From assembly GCA_017464765.1 (NCBI GenBank), contig JAFTYK010000010.1, positions 1 to 35,483 on the forward strand: a DNA stretch of 35,483 nucleotides, written 5' to 3'. A program made the translations under genes and the position numbers. The notes under the pieces are model-generated. The model did not search any database. It had not been told where the DNA came from and was given only the letters and a program-made list of their open reading frames with translations. The DNA is from Ruminococcus sp. (GTDB lineage Bacteria > Bacillota > Clostridia > Oscillospirales > Acutalibacteraceae). Below, piece after piece: positions 15,013-24,357 of this stretch (the first letter of the stretch is position 1; each line of letters begins with the position of its first letter).

Positions 15013-16143
15013 TCACCTATGCAAAAGAGCTTTTAATTGTTTTACAAAATTCTCATTGAGATCATCGAGAATCTCTCTGCTGTCATAACTATCTTCGAAA
15101 CTCACAGACTTAATAACATCTGCGATTTCTTCGGCACTCTGATTGTCGTAGTAATAGATGTATTCTGAGACATCTGAGGTTTCAATAGCAGGAATACGAA
15201 CGCTTACAACTCTCAAGCCGTTGGACATATACATAAGCACCTTTGAAGGGAACGAAGTCGCATTAAACTTCGCGTTCGACTGTTGTGTGCTGAGCCCGAC
15301 ATGACACTTCTGAATATAAGAATTAAAATCATCGCCCGACTTGAATCCAACGTAATTAACCTTACACTTAGTTTTAGTTGACACTTCTTTTATCTCTTGT
15401 TTTACTTGCTCAATTTCCTCTTCTGAGCCACTGCCCAAAATCTCAAGAACATAGTTTTCATCAAGATATTCAGCAACTGGAATTGCCGTAAAAGCTCCTC
15501 CCTTGGCTTTTCTGAAGGTTCCTGCATATACTACGTGAATTTTATCATCATCAAAACGAGTCGAAAAATCAGGTACTGATTTATAGGTTCCGTGTGAGAT
15601 AACGAAAGGTTTTTGCGTATTTATCTCATTTCTTAACAATTCGGTAATAAAAATATATCCATCCGCAATTTGAAGATACTCTATCTCTCTTTTTCTCTGT
15701 TCTTCATTTTCTGTAACATCAGAATATAATTCTTCGACTTCAACAATTAACCTGAATTTCTTTATCTTTTTCAAAAATTTAATTACATTCATAAAAACTA
15801 AAGAGTGATAAACGATTAACTCATCACCTTTATGAACATTTTTCAAAAGATAAAATATGAAACTGATCTTGGTTAACAAATGTCCGAGAACACGAATAAT
15901 CTTATTCCTGCTACTGAAAGATGGAAATGTTTTCAGAAAAACTTTTTCCTCCAACTTATGATTATTACCCTTGACAAATTTCATTGACTTTGTTTCAGCA
16001 GGAGAAACTACAACAAACTCTTCATCGATAGCCTCTTTCAGTGCGGAAATTACATATCCCATTTTATTATCAGAGGCAGGCGCTGTATGTCTGTTTTCTT
16101 CTTTTATCTGCTCATATTTGCAATATCCTAAGTAATATATCAT
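15013..16143 (-). CDS. Glycosyltransferase, GT4-like
   Basis: 376 residues from ATG 16143, with AAGGGGTG 4 bases upstream; an in-frame start 10 codons earlier lacks a site. The N-terminal half begins MIYYLGYCKYEQ. The C-terminal Rossmann half has VVYAGTFRKAKGGAF, LEILGSGSEEE and FPSKVLMYMSNGLRVVS, the nucleotide-sugar binding region. The middle is rich in aromatic and basic residues (ISFIFYLLKNVHKGDELIVYH), possibly a membrane contact. Sugar donor unknown. Followed by the flippase; preceded by a structured non-coding stretch, so it may begin a sub-unit of the operon. Confidence 0.82.
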   Translation of the reverse strand: MIYYLGYCKYEQIKEENRHTAPASDNKMGYVISALKEAIDEEFVVVSPAETKSMKFVKGNNHKLEEKVFLKTFPSFSSRNKIIRVLGHLLTKISFIFYLLKNVHKGDELIVYHSLVFMNVIKFLKKIKKFRLIVEVEELYSDVTENEEQRKREIEYLQIADGYIFITELLRNEINTQKPFVISHGTYKSVPDFSTRFDDDKIHVVYAGTFRKAKGGAFTAIPVAEYLDENYVLEILGSGSEEEIEQVKQEIKEVSTKTKCKVNYVGFKSGDDFNSYIQKCHVGLSTQQSNAKFNATSFPSKVLMYMSNGLRVVSVRIPAIETSDVSEYIYYYDNQSAEEIADVIKSVSFEDSYDSREILDDLNENFVKQLKALLHR

Positions 16144-16173
16144 TTTGCACCCCTTGTTCAATAACAAGAACAA

Positions 16174-16283
16174 TCCGAACCAATTTAGCCGACAAAATCG
16201 TTACCGCTGTGTGCCACGTGGAGGCATTGATTCATACACAGCACCCGACTCTTAAAAGAGTCGGGGAACTTTATAGAAATTAA
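16174..16283 (-). ncRNA. Structured intergenic RNA leader (two hairpins)
   Basis: Between the giant surface protein and the next glycosyltransferase. On the minus strand: hairpin 1 CCCGACTCT / AGAGTCGGG (16265-16257 with 16252-16244, TTTA loop), with no T-run, so not a standard terminator. Then hairpin 2: GCTGTG / CACAGC (16242-16237 with 16211-16206) enclosing TGCC / GGCA with a 10-nt bulge and 7-nt loop. Directly after it comes CGGTAACG, loosely like the ops core of polysaccharide operons (GGCGGTAGCG). Possible RNA-processing or antitermination element; the function is inferred. Confidence 0.5.
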
Positions 16284-19200
16284 TTAATCTACAATCATCT
16301 TACCATCAGCATCGAAATAGTGATATCCAACTTCAATCATTGAACCATCAGCATAAGTCTTGCCAACAACATATTTAGCACTGAGATAAACCTTTGTGTT
16401 TGTAGCAATCTTATGACCGTCACTAATGAAGTAGTGATCACCATTGTACTCTACTAACTGATAAGCCTTCAAACGGATACCATTGCGATAGAAGTAGCCA
16501 TTTACAGGACCACTGTTGCCAACCATCTTACCGTTAGCATCAAACTCATAGGTACCAACAGGAATTGGTGTACCGTCTGAGAATGTCTTACCACTTACAA
16601 ACTGTTCTGTAAGATAAACTTTTGTGTTTCTAGCGAGCTGATGACCATCACTTACAAAGTAATAGTCGCCTTCAAACTCAACTAACTGATAAGCTTTTAC
16701 TCTTGCATTATTCTTGTAGAAGAAGCCGTTGATTGGGCCATTCTTGATAACCATCTTTCCGTCAGCACCGAAATCATAGTAGCCAACAGGGATTGGTGTA
16801 CCATCAGAGAATGTCATACCCTTAACAAACTGTTCTGTAAGATAGAGTCTTGTGTTTTTAGCAAGCTGATGACCATCACTTACAAAGTAGTAATCGCCTT
16901 CAAACTCAACTAACTGATAAGCTCTTACTCTAGCGTTGTTCTTGTAGAAGAAGCCATTGATTGGGCCATTCTTGATAACCATCTTACCGTCAGCATCAAA
17001 ATCATAGTAGCCAACAGGGATTGGTGTGCCATCAGCGAATGTCTTACCTTTAACGAACTGTTCGCTCATATAGAGTCTTGTATTTCTAGCAAGCTGATGA
17101 CCATCATTAATAAAGTAATAATCGCCATTATGCTCAACTAACTGATAAGCTTTTACTCTTGCGTTGTTCTTGTAGAAGAATCCGTTTACAGGACCATCCT
17201 TGATAACCATCTTACCGTTAGCATCAAAATCATAATAACCAACAGGGATTGGTGTGCCATCAGCGAATGTCTTACCTGCTACAAACTGTTCGCTCATATA
17301 AAGTCTTGTGTTTCTAGCAAGCTGATGACCATCGCTTACAAAGTAATAGTCGCCTGCAGTACTCTGCTCGAGTCTGTAGTTGTTAAGACGAATACCGTCC
17401 TTGTAGAAATAGTTCTTGTAAGGACCGGTGAGAAGCTGTGACTTACCGTCTGTTCCACAGTCATAATATACAACAAGCTTAAGTAATGTATCTCTGTAAG
17501 GGATAATACCTGTCTGCATATAGCCCTGTGTATCAAAGAAGTATGTATAGCCGTCAATCTCGTATGGATCTGCATTATGAGTTGAAGATAAAGTATACTT
17601 TCTGTAGTAGCTTGGACCGTACCAGTATCTATATCCTTCTCTCATCTTAACCCATGTACCATCTAAAACTTTACCATTCTCAAATTCGAATGTAATAGCT
17701 TTATCTGTGTAATGCTCGCCGTTAAGACCTGCATAAGTTGTAGAATCGAACAAGTACCAGTCTTCGCCAACCTGCTGCCAACCACTTGTTAATTTACCGC
17801 CGATTGCGTAGTAGTTAACACCATCGATGTCAAATAAACCACTGAACTTAATCTTATCAGCACAAACTCCATCTGTACCGAAGTCATAGTAGTAACCATC
17901 AATCTTCTGGATACCTGTAACCTTTTCGCCGTTTACATAGTAGCTGTCGTTAACCCAACCATCAGTGATAAGTGCGCCATCAACATAAAGCTTGCCGTTG
18001 TACTCACCATTGAAGAGGTCGCCACATGCACACTTACGTAACCCGTCGATATCCTCATAGGTATGACCTGTTGCCTCAACAACAGTACCCCAGTCGATTA
18101 CTGATTTACATGTCTCACAGTATGTTCTGCCTTCACAACCATCAGTTGTGCAAGTAGCCTCAACACTCTTATCTGTGAGTTCTGCATCGTGGTAATGCCA
18201 TGGATTTACAGAGTCGTTTAAGTTTGTAGCAACAGATTCCTTACCGCCAAATGTTGCTAAATATCCGCTGTAAGCGTTATCTGCAAAATCAATAACACCG
18301 TTTACTACCTTATAGTCGATAGTAACGATTGGGTTATTACCTGTAGCAAACTGTGCTTCAGGAGTGATAGCCTCACCTGTAATATGGTTAATTGCATCCC
18401 ATGACCATACACGTACAGGAATGCTAACAAGTGTCTGAGCGCCTGTGAGGTTTGTATCTTTAACCTTCTTAACTGTAACTGTTACGTTGTTTGCAATTTC
18501 ATTAACCTGAGCAGTAGCCTCAAAGCCCTCGAGTACTTTTAAGCCTTCAATCTCCCAGTTATTAGCTGTCTGGAGATTAATAGTTGCTGTAATGCCGTCA
18601 ATAGCTTCAACATCTGCTGTGTTAATGTCTACATAATAAACTGAATCGTATTCAGCAGGAGCGTTTGAGTCATTGTGTCCGCCTAATGTGATTAAAGCAT
18701 CACCTGCTACAGTAAATGTTCTTGTAACCTTAGCTAAGTTTCCGAGCTTGTCTGCGATTTCAAATGCAACTGTGTGAACACCGTTTGTAAGTTTTAAATT
18801 TTCACAAGTAAGGTGTTTACCTGAAACCTTTGCGCTTTCAACAGCAACGCCATCAACATAAATCTTGCCTGTTGTGTTATCCAACTCTGCATTGTCAGTA
18901 ACAGTTGCAGAGAATGCCATTGTGTTCTGAGAAATCTCAGCTCCGTCTTCGAGAGCTACAGCTTCATCAGCAGGGATGTAGCTTACATCAGAGATTGTTG
19001 GTAATACCCTATCGTCTACAGCTGAACTGTAGTCAAGAGTGACATCGTCGATATAGAATGTATGAACAGCAGGAGTTGCTGGTTTTATATAAGTTCTGAT
19101 AACAGATGGTGAACGACTATTAGATGTATCAGCTGGATCAGGCATACAAATATAATCATATGCGGTAAGATCAATTGATGCATATACCCAACGTGATTCA

Positions 19201-21164
19201 GGAATATCAGCCTCTGTACAAGAATTCAGGTTCTTAACTGTTCCACTCTTTGTTGTGAAAGTGAAATGTGCCTGCTTGCAGGTATATGAGCCGTCAGCGT
19301 TCTTTGCATAAAGCTGTGACTGGAAAGCAAGACCTGTAGCACCCTCAGGAATGTAGAGCCACATACCAAGCTTTGTTGCATTTTTGCCGTTAGCCACGTC
19401 TCTTAATACTGTTGGTCCGCCTACGTTAAATAAAACGTTGTATGTCCATTGTGCAAATGCTGCATTTGTGTAATCTGCTCTCCAAGCAAGAGCGTACTCA
19501 CCATTTCTTACCTGTCCACCGTTTTCTTTAGTAGCAAGGAAAGTGTTACTGTCGGCTTCATCGGAATACTGACCTGCTAAAGGACTAGAGCCGACAAGAG
19601 TATTGTTTATGCCATTATCAATTGAATACTGCTTAGCTTCATCAAAGCCCATCCAGTCAGATACATCACCATCTTCAAAGTCGTAGATGATTTCTGAACC
19701 CTTACCGAAAGAAACTTTTAATGTGCTTACTTTAGTTGTATCAGGGAGATATGTAGCTGTTACGTCAACACCTGTCTTTGTTTCGTCAGTTGTTGCAGTA
19801 AGTGTAGTTCCCTCAAGTGTAGCTGCGGTTTCATCAGAAATAACAAGTGAATACTGGTCACCAAGATATACTGCTGTACCGTCAGAACCGTAAGTAGCCT
19901 TAACAACAAGGTCTACTTTCTTGCCATAAGGGATTACAGTACTTTCAGCGTCAAAACCGAATACGTCAGGATTCACAACATTGATAGTTCTTGAACCTAC
20001 AACTGCATCGTTGTAAATCATCTGAACATCAACTACACCTGTTGTACCGTTTGATGTAAATGTGCCGTTATTGATTGTACCAAATGATGAGTCTGAAAGT
20101 GTCCATGTTACATCTGCAGGAACTTCCATTTCAAAGCCGGCTGTATCAATACCAAAGGCTGTAAAATCATAAGTACTCTTTGCAGCAAAATAGTCATAAT
20201 CAGCCTCGATTACAGAGTGATCAAATACACCTGTAGCACTAGCTGTTGAAACTACCATAATGCTGTTGATTGTTGGACGCTCTGAACCATCGGAAGGAAT
20301 AGAACGCATTGTGTGAGTTTCTTCACCCTCACGCTTTGTAACGAATGTTGAAGAGCCGCCACCGTCACCGTTAACAGCGTTAACGCAACCGAGAGCGAGC
20401 ATCATTTCGCCCATTTCGTAGTTAGAAAGACCAGTAGCTGTAGGAGATACACGTCCGTCGAACTGACAGATAACAAGTGTACCGTCCGCCTTGATACCGA
20501 GCATTGATCTTGAAGCGGCTGCTGTTGTTCTTTCAGGTGTCTTTGTAACAAGCGCACCGTCTTTTACAAGCCAGCCAAAGTTAGCAGCAACAACGTTGTA
20601 GTCGTCTTCCTCGAAAGGCTCAGTTCTTCCACGCAACTCACAATCACCGTTCTGCTTAATAGCAAGGTAAGTCTGAGCGTTACCTGAGTGGTTTTTCGGA
20701 TCAGAGAGTACAACACCGTTATACATCATGAAATCGTAAGGAGCGTTGGAGTCGTAAGCAAGCGCTGTATTCATAGCACCAACTACGTTGTAACCAAGCT
20801 GATTTTCATAATATTTAACTGTTTCTGTAACTCGCGCGTCTGTCCAATGTGTGCTATCGTTGAGATTATCAGGATCTAACTTATCGATACCATAATAACC
20901 TGGAAGCACCTGGATTGTTGGATTTTTTGTGTCAATTTCCATTACATGAGCGATCTGGCGTCTTGTACCTTCAGAGTTGTTAAGAACCATCTCTGTTTCG
21001 GTTGCACCAGGTGCAAGTGTGTACTCATGTTTTGAGATGACACTGTAGTAATCATTTGTAACAGTTGTGTCGAATGATGCAGCGAAAGCTGTCAGCGGTA
21101 ACATAGTTACTACCATTACAACACAAAGCAACATAGATACTACTACTGAAATCTTTTTGTTCAT
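16284..21164 (-). CDS. Giant secreted phosphodiester glycosidase (NAGPA-type) with cell-wall-binding repeats
   Basis: 1626 residues from ATG 21164 (GGAGG 9 bases upstream; the TTG 3 codons earlier lies inside that spacing). Signal peptide ~1-29 (LPLTAFA). Residues ~90-310: NAGPA/phosphodiester glycosidase domain, with ANFGWLV, LGIKADGT, QFDGR and the signature NGDGGGSST (~265-273). Then an Ig-like region (~330-500), a jelly-roll CBM-like domain (~505-720, IIYDFEDGDVSDWMGF), an Ig domain (~740-850), a beta-sandwich somewhat like a cohesin fold (~850-1000), and paired Cys motifs (CTTDGCEGRTYCETC, then CAC; ~1045-1090). Cell-wall/choline-binding-like repeats follow (GGKLTSGWQQVGEDWYLFD), and five 76-77-residue repeats end the protein. 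NAGPA relatives cleave sugar-1-phosphodiesters, so I infer trimming of, or binding to, a phosphodiester-containing surface glycan. It sits within the capsule locus directly after licD. Confidence 0.87.
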   Translation of the reverse strand: MNKKISVVVSMLLCVVMVVTMLPLTAFAASFDTTVTNDYYSVISKHEYTLAPGATETEMVLNNSEGTRRQIAHVMEIDTKNPTIQVLPGYYGIDKLDPDNLNDSTHWTDARVTETVKYYENQLGYNVVGAMNTALAYDSNAPYDFMMYNGVVLSDPKNHSGNAQTYLAIKQNGDCELRGRTEPFEEDDYNVVAANFGWLVKDGALVTKTPERTTAAASRSMLGIKADGTLVICQFDGRVSPTATGLSNYEMGEMMLALGCVNAVNGDGGGSSTFVTKREGEETHTMRSIPSDGSERPTINSIMVVSTASATGVFDHSVIEADYDYFAAKSTYDFTAFGIDTAGFEMEVPADVTWTLSDSSFGTINNGTFTSNGTTGVVDVQMIYNDAVVGSRTINVVNPDVFGFDAESTVIPYGKKVDLVVKATYGSDGTAVYLGDQYSLVISDETAATLEGTTLTATTDETKTGVDVTATYLPDTTKVSTLKVSFGKGSEIIYDFEDGDVSDWMGFDEAKQYSIDNGINNTLVGSSPLAGQYSDEADSNTFLATKENGGQVRNGEYALAWRADYTNAAFAQWTYNVLFNVGGPTVLRDVANGKNATKLGMWLYIPEGATGLAFQSQLYAKNADGSYTCKQAHFTFTTKSGTVKNLNSCTEADIPESRWVYASIDLTAYDYICMPDPADTSNSRSPSVIRTYIKPATPAVHTFYIDDVTLDYSSAVDDRVLPTISDVSYIPADEAVALEDGAEISQNTMAFSATVTDNAELDNTTGKIYVDGVAVESAKVSGKHLTCENLKLTNGVHTVAFEIADKLGNLAKVTRTFTVAGDALITLGGHNDSNAPAEYDSVYYVDINTADVEAIDGITATINLQTANNWEIEGLKVLEGFEATAQVNEIANNVTVTVKKVKDTNLTGAQTLVSIPVRVWSWDAINHITGEAITPEAQFATGNNPIVTIDYKVVNGVIDFADNAYSGYLATFGGKESVATNLNDSVNPWHYHDAELTDKSVEATCTTDGCEGRTYCETCKSVIDWGTVVEATGHTYEDIDGLRKCACGDLFNGEYNGKLYVDGALITDGWVNDSYYVNGEKVTGIQKIDGYYYDFGTDGVCADKIKFSGLFDIDGVNYYAIGGKLTSGWQQVGEDWYLFDSTTYAGLNGEHYTDKAITFEFENGKVLDGTWVKMREGYRYWYGPSYYRKYTLSSTHNADPYEIDGYTYFFDTQGYMQTGIIPYRDTLLKLVVYYDCGTDGKSQLLTGPYKNYFYKDGIRLNNYRLEQSTAGDYYFVSDGHQLARNTRLYMSEQFVAGKTFADGTPIPVGYYDFDANGKMVIKDGPVNGFFYKNNARVKAYQLVEHNGDYYFINDGHQLARNTRLYMSEQFVKGKTFADGTPIPVGYYDFDADGKMVIKNGPINGFFYKNNARVRAYQLVEFEGDYYFVSDGHQLAKNTRLYLTEQFVKGMTFSDGTPIPVGYYDFGADGKMVIKNGPINGFFYKNNARVKAYQLVEFEGDYYFVSDGHQLARNTKVYLTEQFVSGKTFSDGTPIPVGTYEFDANGKMVGNSGPVNGYFYRNGIRLKAYQLVEYNGDHYFISDGHKIATNTKVYLSAKYVVGKTYADGSMIEVGYHYFDADGKMIVD
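16287..17426 (-). repeat. Five tandem 225-231-bp coding repeats
   Basis: Units at about 17426-17196, 17195-16968, 16967-16740, 16739-16512 and 16511-16287. Each encodes GPxNGFFYKNNARVKAYQLV, then GDYYF, DGHQLARNT, TFADGTPIPVG and DGKMV. The inner three are closest; the outer two have diverged. The near-identical DNA makes copy-number change by recombination likely. Confidence 0.92.
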
Positions 21165-21255
21165 GTTAATCAACCTCCATGAAATTTTTATTTTAGCAGA
21201 TGACCTGCATAAATACTAAATAAACTATATTCGTGTTACGAATATGTATCTTAGT
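21165..21255 (-). other. Intergenic hairpin between licD and the giant surface protein
   Basis: ATATTCGT / ACGAATAT (21227-21234 with 21238-21245), enclosed by TAAACTA / TAGTTTA (21221-21227 with 21252-21258), the latter including the licD stop. There is no clean T-run on the minus strand, so it may be a weak terminator or an RNA-stability hairpin that separates expression of the surface protein from the biosynthetic genes. Confidence 0.5.
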
Positions 21256-22059
21256 TTATATACGGTATGCATTATACTTATGGTGAGTTTTTTGCTCCTC
21301 AAGGGGAGGGTCTTTTTCATAGTCGCCATATAAACTGCGAAGATAAACATCGTATCCCGCAGGAGCTGAAAACTTGTCCCCTTCGAACTCAACTTCAATA
21401 GTATCCGCGAACACATGTTCAGGAATAATTTCCCTTTCTCCGTAAACACACCACGATTTACAACCAAGATACCCACTTTTCTCACCATCGGTTTTTTTAC
21501 AAAAACTGATGATTTGTTTTATAAAGTATTTACTTCCTAACACTTTATAAAACATCATAAAAATAGATTTTATAAAACGCTTTATGCGATTAATCGAATC
21601 AGATTTAGCCATTTTTGTCAGACCCAGTCTGAACATCGCTTTACTTATTTTTTTAACTTCGCACTTTGCTTTGCCTAAATCATCATTCCAGGAATCCAGC
21701 GGAAAGATGTCGATATCTATTCCAAGTGCAACACCGTTATCCATATTGATTTCTTCTTTTCTGGTAGTCATATCACAAAACTTTGCGAATGGATAGAAAA
21801 ACTTACTGTTTCTCTCAAACGAAAACATACGATATTGGTCACTGTCCTCAAAGTCTTCGACCATTCTATTATAGTCTTCTCTGGGTACAAGAACATCGAT
21901 ATCATCGTCCCACGGAATAAACCCTTTGTATTTCACCGCACCTAAAAGTGTTCCGTTAGATACAAAATATCTAATATCATTTTCTTCACAATAGGCCTTA
22001 AAGCGTTTGAGCAAATTTAACTCAATCTCTCGTACTTCATTAAGATTTAATTGATTCAT
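21256..22059 (-). CDS. licD: LicD family phosphotransferase
   Basis: 267 residues. LicD signature: YFVSNGTLLGAVKYKGFIPW (~31-50) followed at once by the acidic metal-binding DDDIDV, then FYPFAKFCD and GIDIDIFPLD. In pneumococcus LicD proteins move phosphocholine from CDP-choline to teichoic acid; other members transfer other phosphoalcohols to capsules. No choline-activating genes (licA, licC) are in the window, so the donor is open. Its start overlaps the preceding glycosyltransferase by 20 bases. The next gene's product carries choline-binding-like repeats, which makes a decoration/reader relation worth testing. Confidence 0.9.
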   Translation of the reverse strand: MNQLNLNEVREIELNLLKRFKAYCEENDIRYFVSNGTLLGAVKYKGFIPWDDDIDVLVPREDYNRMVEDFEDSDQYRMFSFERNSKFFYPFAKFCDMTTRKEEINMDNGVALGIDIDIFPLDSWNDDLGKAKCEVKKISKAMFRLGLTKMAKSDSINRIKRFIKSIFMMFYKVLGSKYFIKQIISFCKKTDGEKSGYLGCKSWCVYGEREIIPEHVFADTIEVEFEGDKFSAPAGYDVYLRSLYGDYEKDPPLEEQKTHHKYNAYRI

Positions 22060-23233
22060 AAAGATTTACATACTCCATATATTTTGCTTTCATATCAAAA
22101 TTTCTACTTTGATTACAGCAATCAACCATCTTATATGGTTTCTTTTCACATATACGAACGATCTGTTTTTCCAGATCATCAATGTCATCTATCTCAACCA
22201 CAGCTCCCGATAATGAATCGATACACTCCGGACTTCCTCCCGAGTTAAACGTTACAACCGGAGTTCCACACGCATTAGCCTCGATATTAGTAAGTCCTAA
22301 CACTTCTTCTCTGGTAGGATTTAAAAATACATCTGCCTGAGTGTATATTTTAGCAAGGTCTCTTTGACTTTGTGTTTTTTCTATTGAAATAATCCTGTCA
22401 GAATACTCTCCGGCAGAAATTTCTGTTGTTCCAACCAAAACAATCTGATACTTTTCCTGATCGAGTCGTTTTGCCAGTTCTATAAACACATCAAGTCCTT
22501 TACGCACTCCCCAGTCAAAAGCGACACCGAGAATGATACTTTTATCTTTACCGATTTTGTAATCTTCCCTGAAATTACTTTCAACGGGTTCAAAAACAGA
22601 AAGGTCTATACCATTGTTTATGACTTTTACAGGATAGTTGCCCAAAAAAGAATCCTTTACTATTTCTGCAAGCCACTTTGAAGGTGTCACAATAGTGAGG
22701 TCCAGTCCTTCGAACAATCTTTTCTTCCTGTTAAACAAAGACCTGCTTTTATCAAAAAACCACGTATACTCTTTCTTTTGTATACAATCATAACACTCTG
22801 TTTTCCATTTATCACACTTCATCATACTAAAATGAGTGCAATATCCTGTCAACAACCAGCAATCATGGAAAGTCCAAACTAATTTTGTTTTACTTTTCTT
22901 AAAGTATGTCAAAAGAAGGTCTAGATTACAGTCATGGCCGTGAATATTATGAAGATGTACAATATCAGGCTTGATGCGTTCAAGCTCATCAATGATTTTT
23001 TTCGTTGTATTTTGCGAATTAAAACCATAGTTACCGAGTAATCTGGATTTAACAGCCTGAAGTTTTATATATGAATTAGTCGCACACGGAATTCCCAGTT
23101 CATATCCGTCACTGTTGCAACTGTAAAGAATATAATTCTCTATACCGTTATCGGTCATCATTTCACTGATTCCGACACAAATCTTTCCGGTACTTCCGAT
23201 ACCACAGGTTGTATTTATCTGTACGACCTTCAT
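22040..23233 (-). CDS. Glycosyltransferase, GT4 family
   Basis: 397 residues from ATG 23233 (GGGAG 8 bases upstream; longer in-frame readings run into the polymerase gene). Starts MKVVQINTTCGIGSTGKIC, the glycine-rich loop of one EPS GT4 group. VHLHNIHGHDCNL, LVWTFHDCWLLTGYC and TPSKWLA follow. The C-terminal half has ILGVAFDWGVRKGLDVFIEL and the EX7E motif PTREEVLGLTNIEANACGTP. The ATG overlaps the stop of the upstream frame (ATGA), indicating translational coupling to the polymerase gene. Acceptor and donor unknown. Confidence 0.9.
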   Translation of the reverse strand: MKVVQINTTCGIGSTGKICVGISEMMTDNGIENYILYSCNSDGYELGIPCATNSYIKLQAVKSRLLGNYGFNSQNTTKKIIDELERIKPDIVHLHNIHGHDCNLDLLLTYFKKSKTKLVWTFHDCWLLTGYCTHFSMMKCDKWKTECYDCIQKKEYTWFFDKSRSLFNRKKRLFEGLDLTIVTPSKWLAEIVKDSFLGNYPVKVINNGIDLSVFEPVESNFREDYKIGKDKSIILGVAFDWGVRKGLDVFIELAKRLDQEKYQIVLVGTTEISAGEYSDRIISIEKTQSQRDLAKIYTQADVFLNPTREEVLGLTNIEANACGTPVVTFNSGGSPECIDSLSGAVVEIDDIDDLEKQIVRICEKKPYKMVDCCNQSRNFDMKAKYMEYVNLYESIKS

Positions 23234-24302
23234 ATAACATTCTCCCAGAAAAAGTGATATGGGAACACTCTGAGCGCTCCTCCGGTATAGGCGAATACGA
23301 AGAAATATGCCAAAAAGAACACAACCATAATATGTCTGCTCACAACTACAACCTGTTTCCATCTGTCTTTCCTAAGAGCTATAATTCTTGGCAATAATAG
23401 CGGTATAAATATTATGTAGTAGTAGTTCATGCGCATCGCCAATGTGTGAAGTGGTGCGAACATTTGAATAACAATAGCAAACAGCAGAAAATTTCTCAAA
23501 CCTAAAGTTTCTGAATCAATTTTCTCTTCGTCAACCACCAAAAAGGAGAACACAGCAAAAAAGACAAACAGAATCAGCATGGTGTATGAACCTGTCGATG
23601 ATATCTCACTGTCAAAACGTGAGTACTTTTCCAATAGAAAAGATAAAGACGCAAAGAATGGTCTATTAAAATAAATATAACGACCATAACAGGCACAACA
23701 AAATACAGCCATTTTTTTGTTATTTTAACATGGAATAACGGATACATAAATAAGAGCATAAATGCACTTGAGTGAAACATTATAGCGATAATAACAACAA
23801 TCAAAAAAGCGACTAGTTTCTTTCTGCGAGTCAGTTCGTATGCTATAAATCCTATTGCAACCGCAATCATCTGTCTTATACCGGAAAACATCATTACAAA
23901 TGTAGACATAGTACAAAACAGTACAATCGTAAGAGAAGCATCTAAGCACAAACGCCTATATGTCGGAATAATCATTGCACTAATCATTATCGCAGTCACA
24001 ATCAGGAAAAACTGCGGTTGCGAAGAAATCAGCGAAATAGTTTTCATCAAATACCAAAAGCCTACTTCAGACGAATAATACTCGTTCAAATCATTCCATT
24101 TTACAGAGTCAACTTGTTCAAAGGATAATAAATAACTATATGTATCTGTACCGACGCTTGCATGCCTAAACATTACAAGTACTGTAAGACCAACCAGAAA
24201 CAGTGTGATTGCAAATTCATTCTTTTTTTGATAGTCAATCCCTTTTATCCGAATATGTTGCAACAAAATCGGAGTAAGCAAGAGGACAACAAACGGCAAC
24301 AT
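23230..24302 (-). pseudogene. EpsG/Wzy-like polysaccharide polymerase, broken by a frameshift
   Basis: Two overlapping frames make one protein. Frame 1 (24302 to 23574): membrane helices and HASVGTDTYSYLLSFEQ, GIRQMIAVAIGFIAYE and HSSAFMLLF, all typical of EpsG-family polymerases; good sequence ends near VVIFILI. Frame 2 (open 23712 to 23230): the continuation NRPFFASLSFLLEKYSRFD, STGSYTMLI, MRMNYYYIIF. A single missing base (or two extra) near 23660-23690, next to AAAATAAAT, explains the break. Repaired length is about 357 residues, the usual size. Both halves keep clean coding character and the end is still ATGA-coupled to the next gene, so the damage is recent, a sequencing error, or a switchable tract. 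The enzyme would polymerise repeat units outside the membrane. Confidence 0.85.
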
Positions 24303-24357
24303 AAATATAACCTCTTTTAAAATAAAACTGTATCACATATTATCGATCTGAATTTTA

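Noticed and set aside
16244-16265. Ordinary intrinsic terminator after the giant surface protein
   Set aside because: The stem is good but no T-run follows on the minus strand; it is better treated as part of a structured leader.
16287-17426. CRISPR-like regular repeats
   Set aside because: Repeats are 225-231 bp, continuous without spacers, and encode in-frame protein units.
23655-23690. Programmed -1 frameshift in the polymerase gene
   Set aside because: The phase change is -1, but no X XXY YYZ slippery heptamer in the correct frame is present (closest is T TTA ATA); a simple indel or sequencing error fits better.
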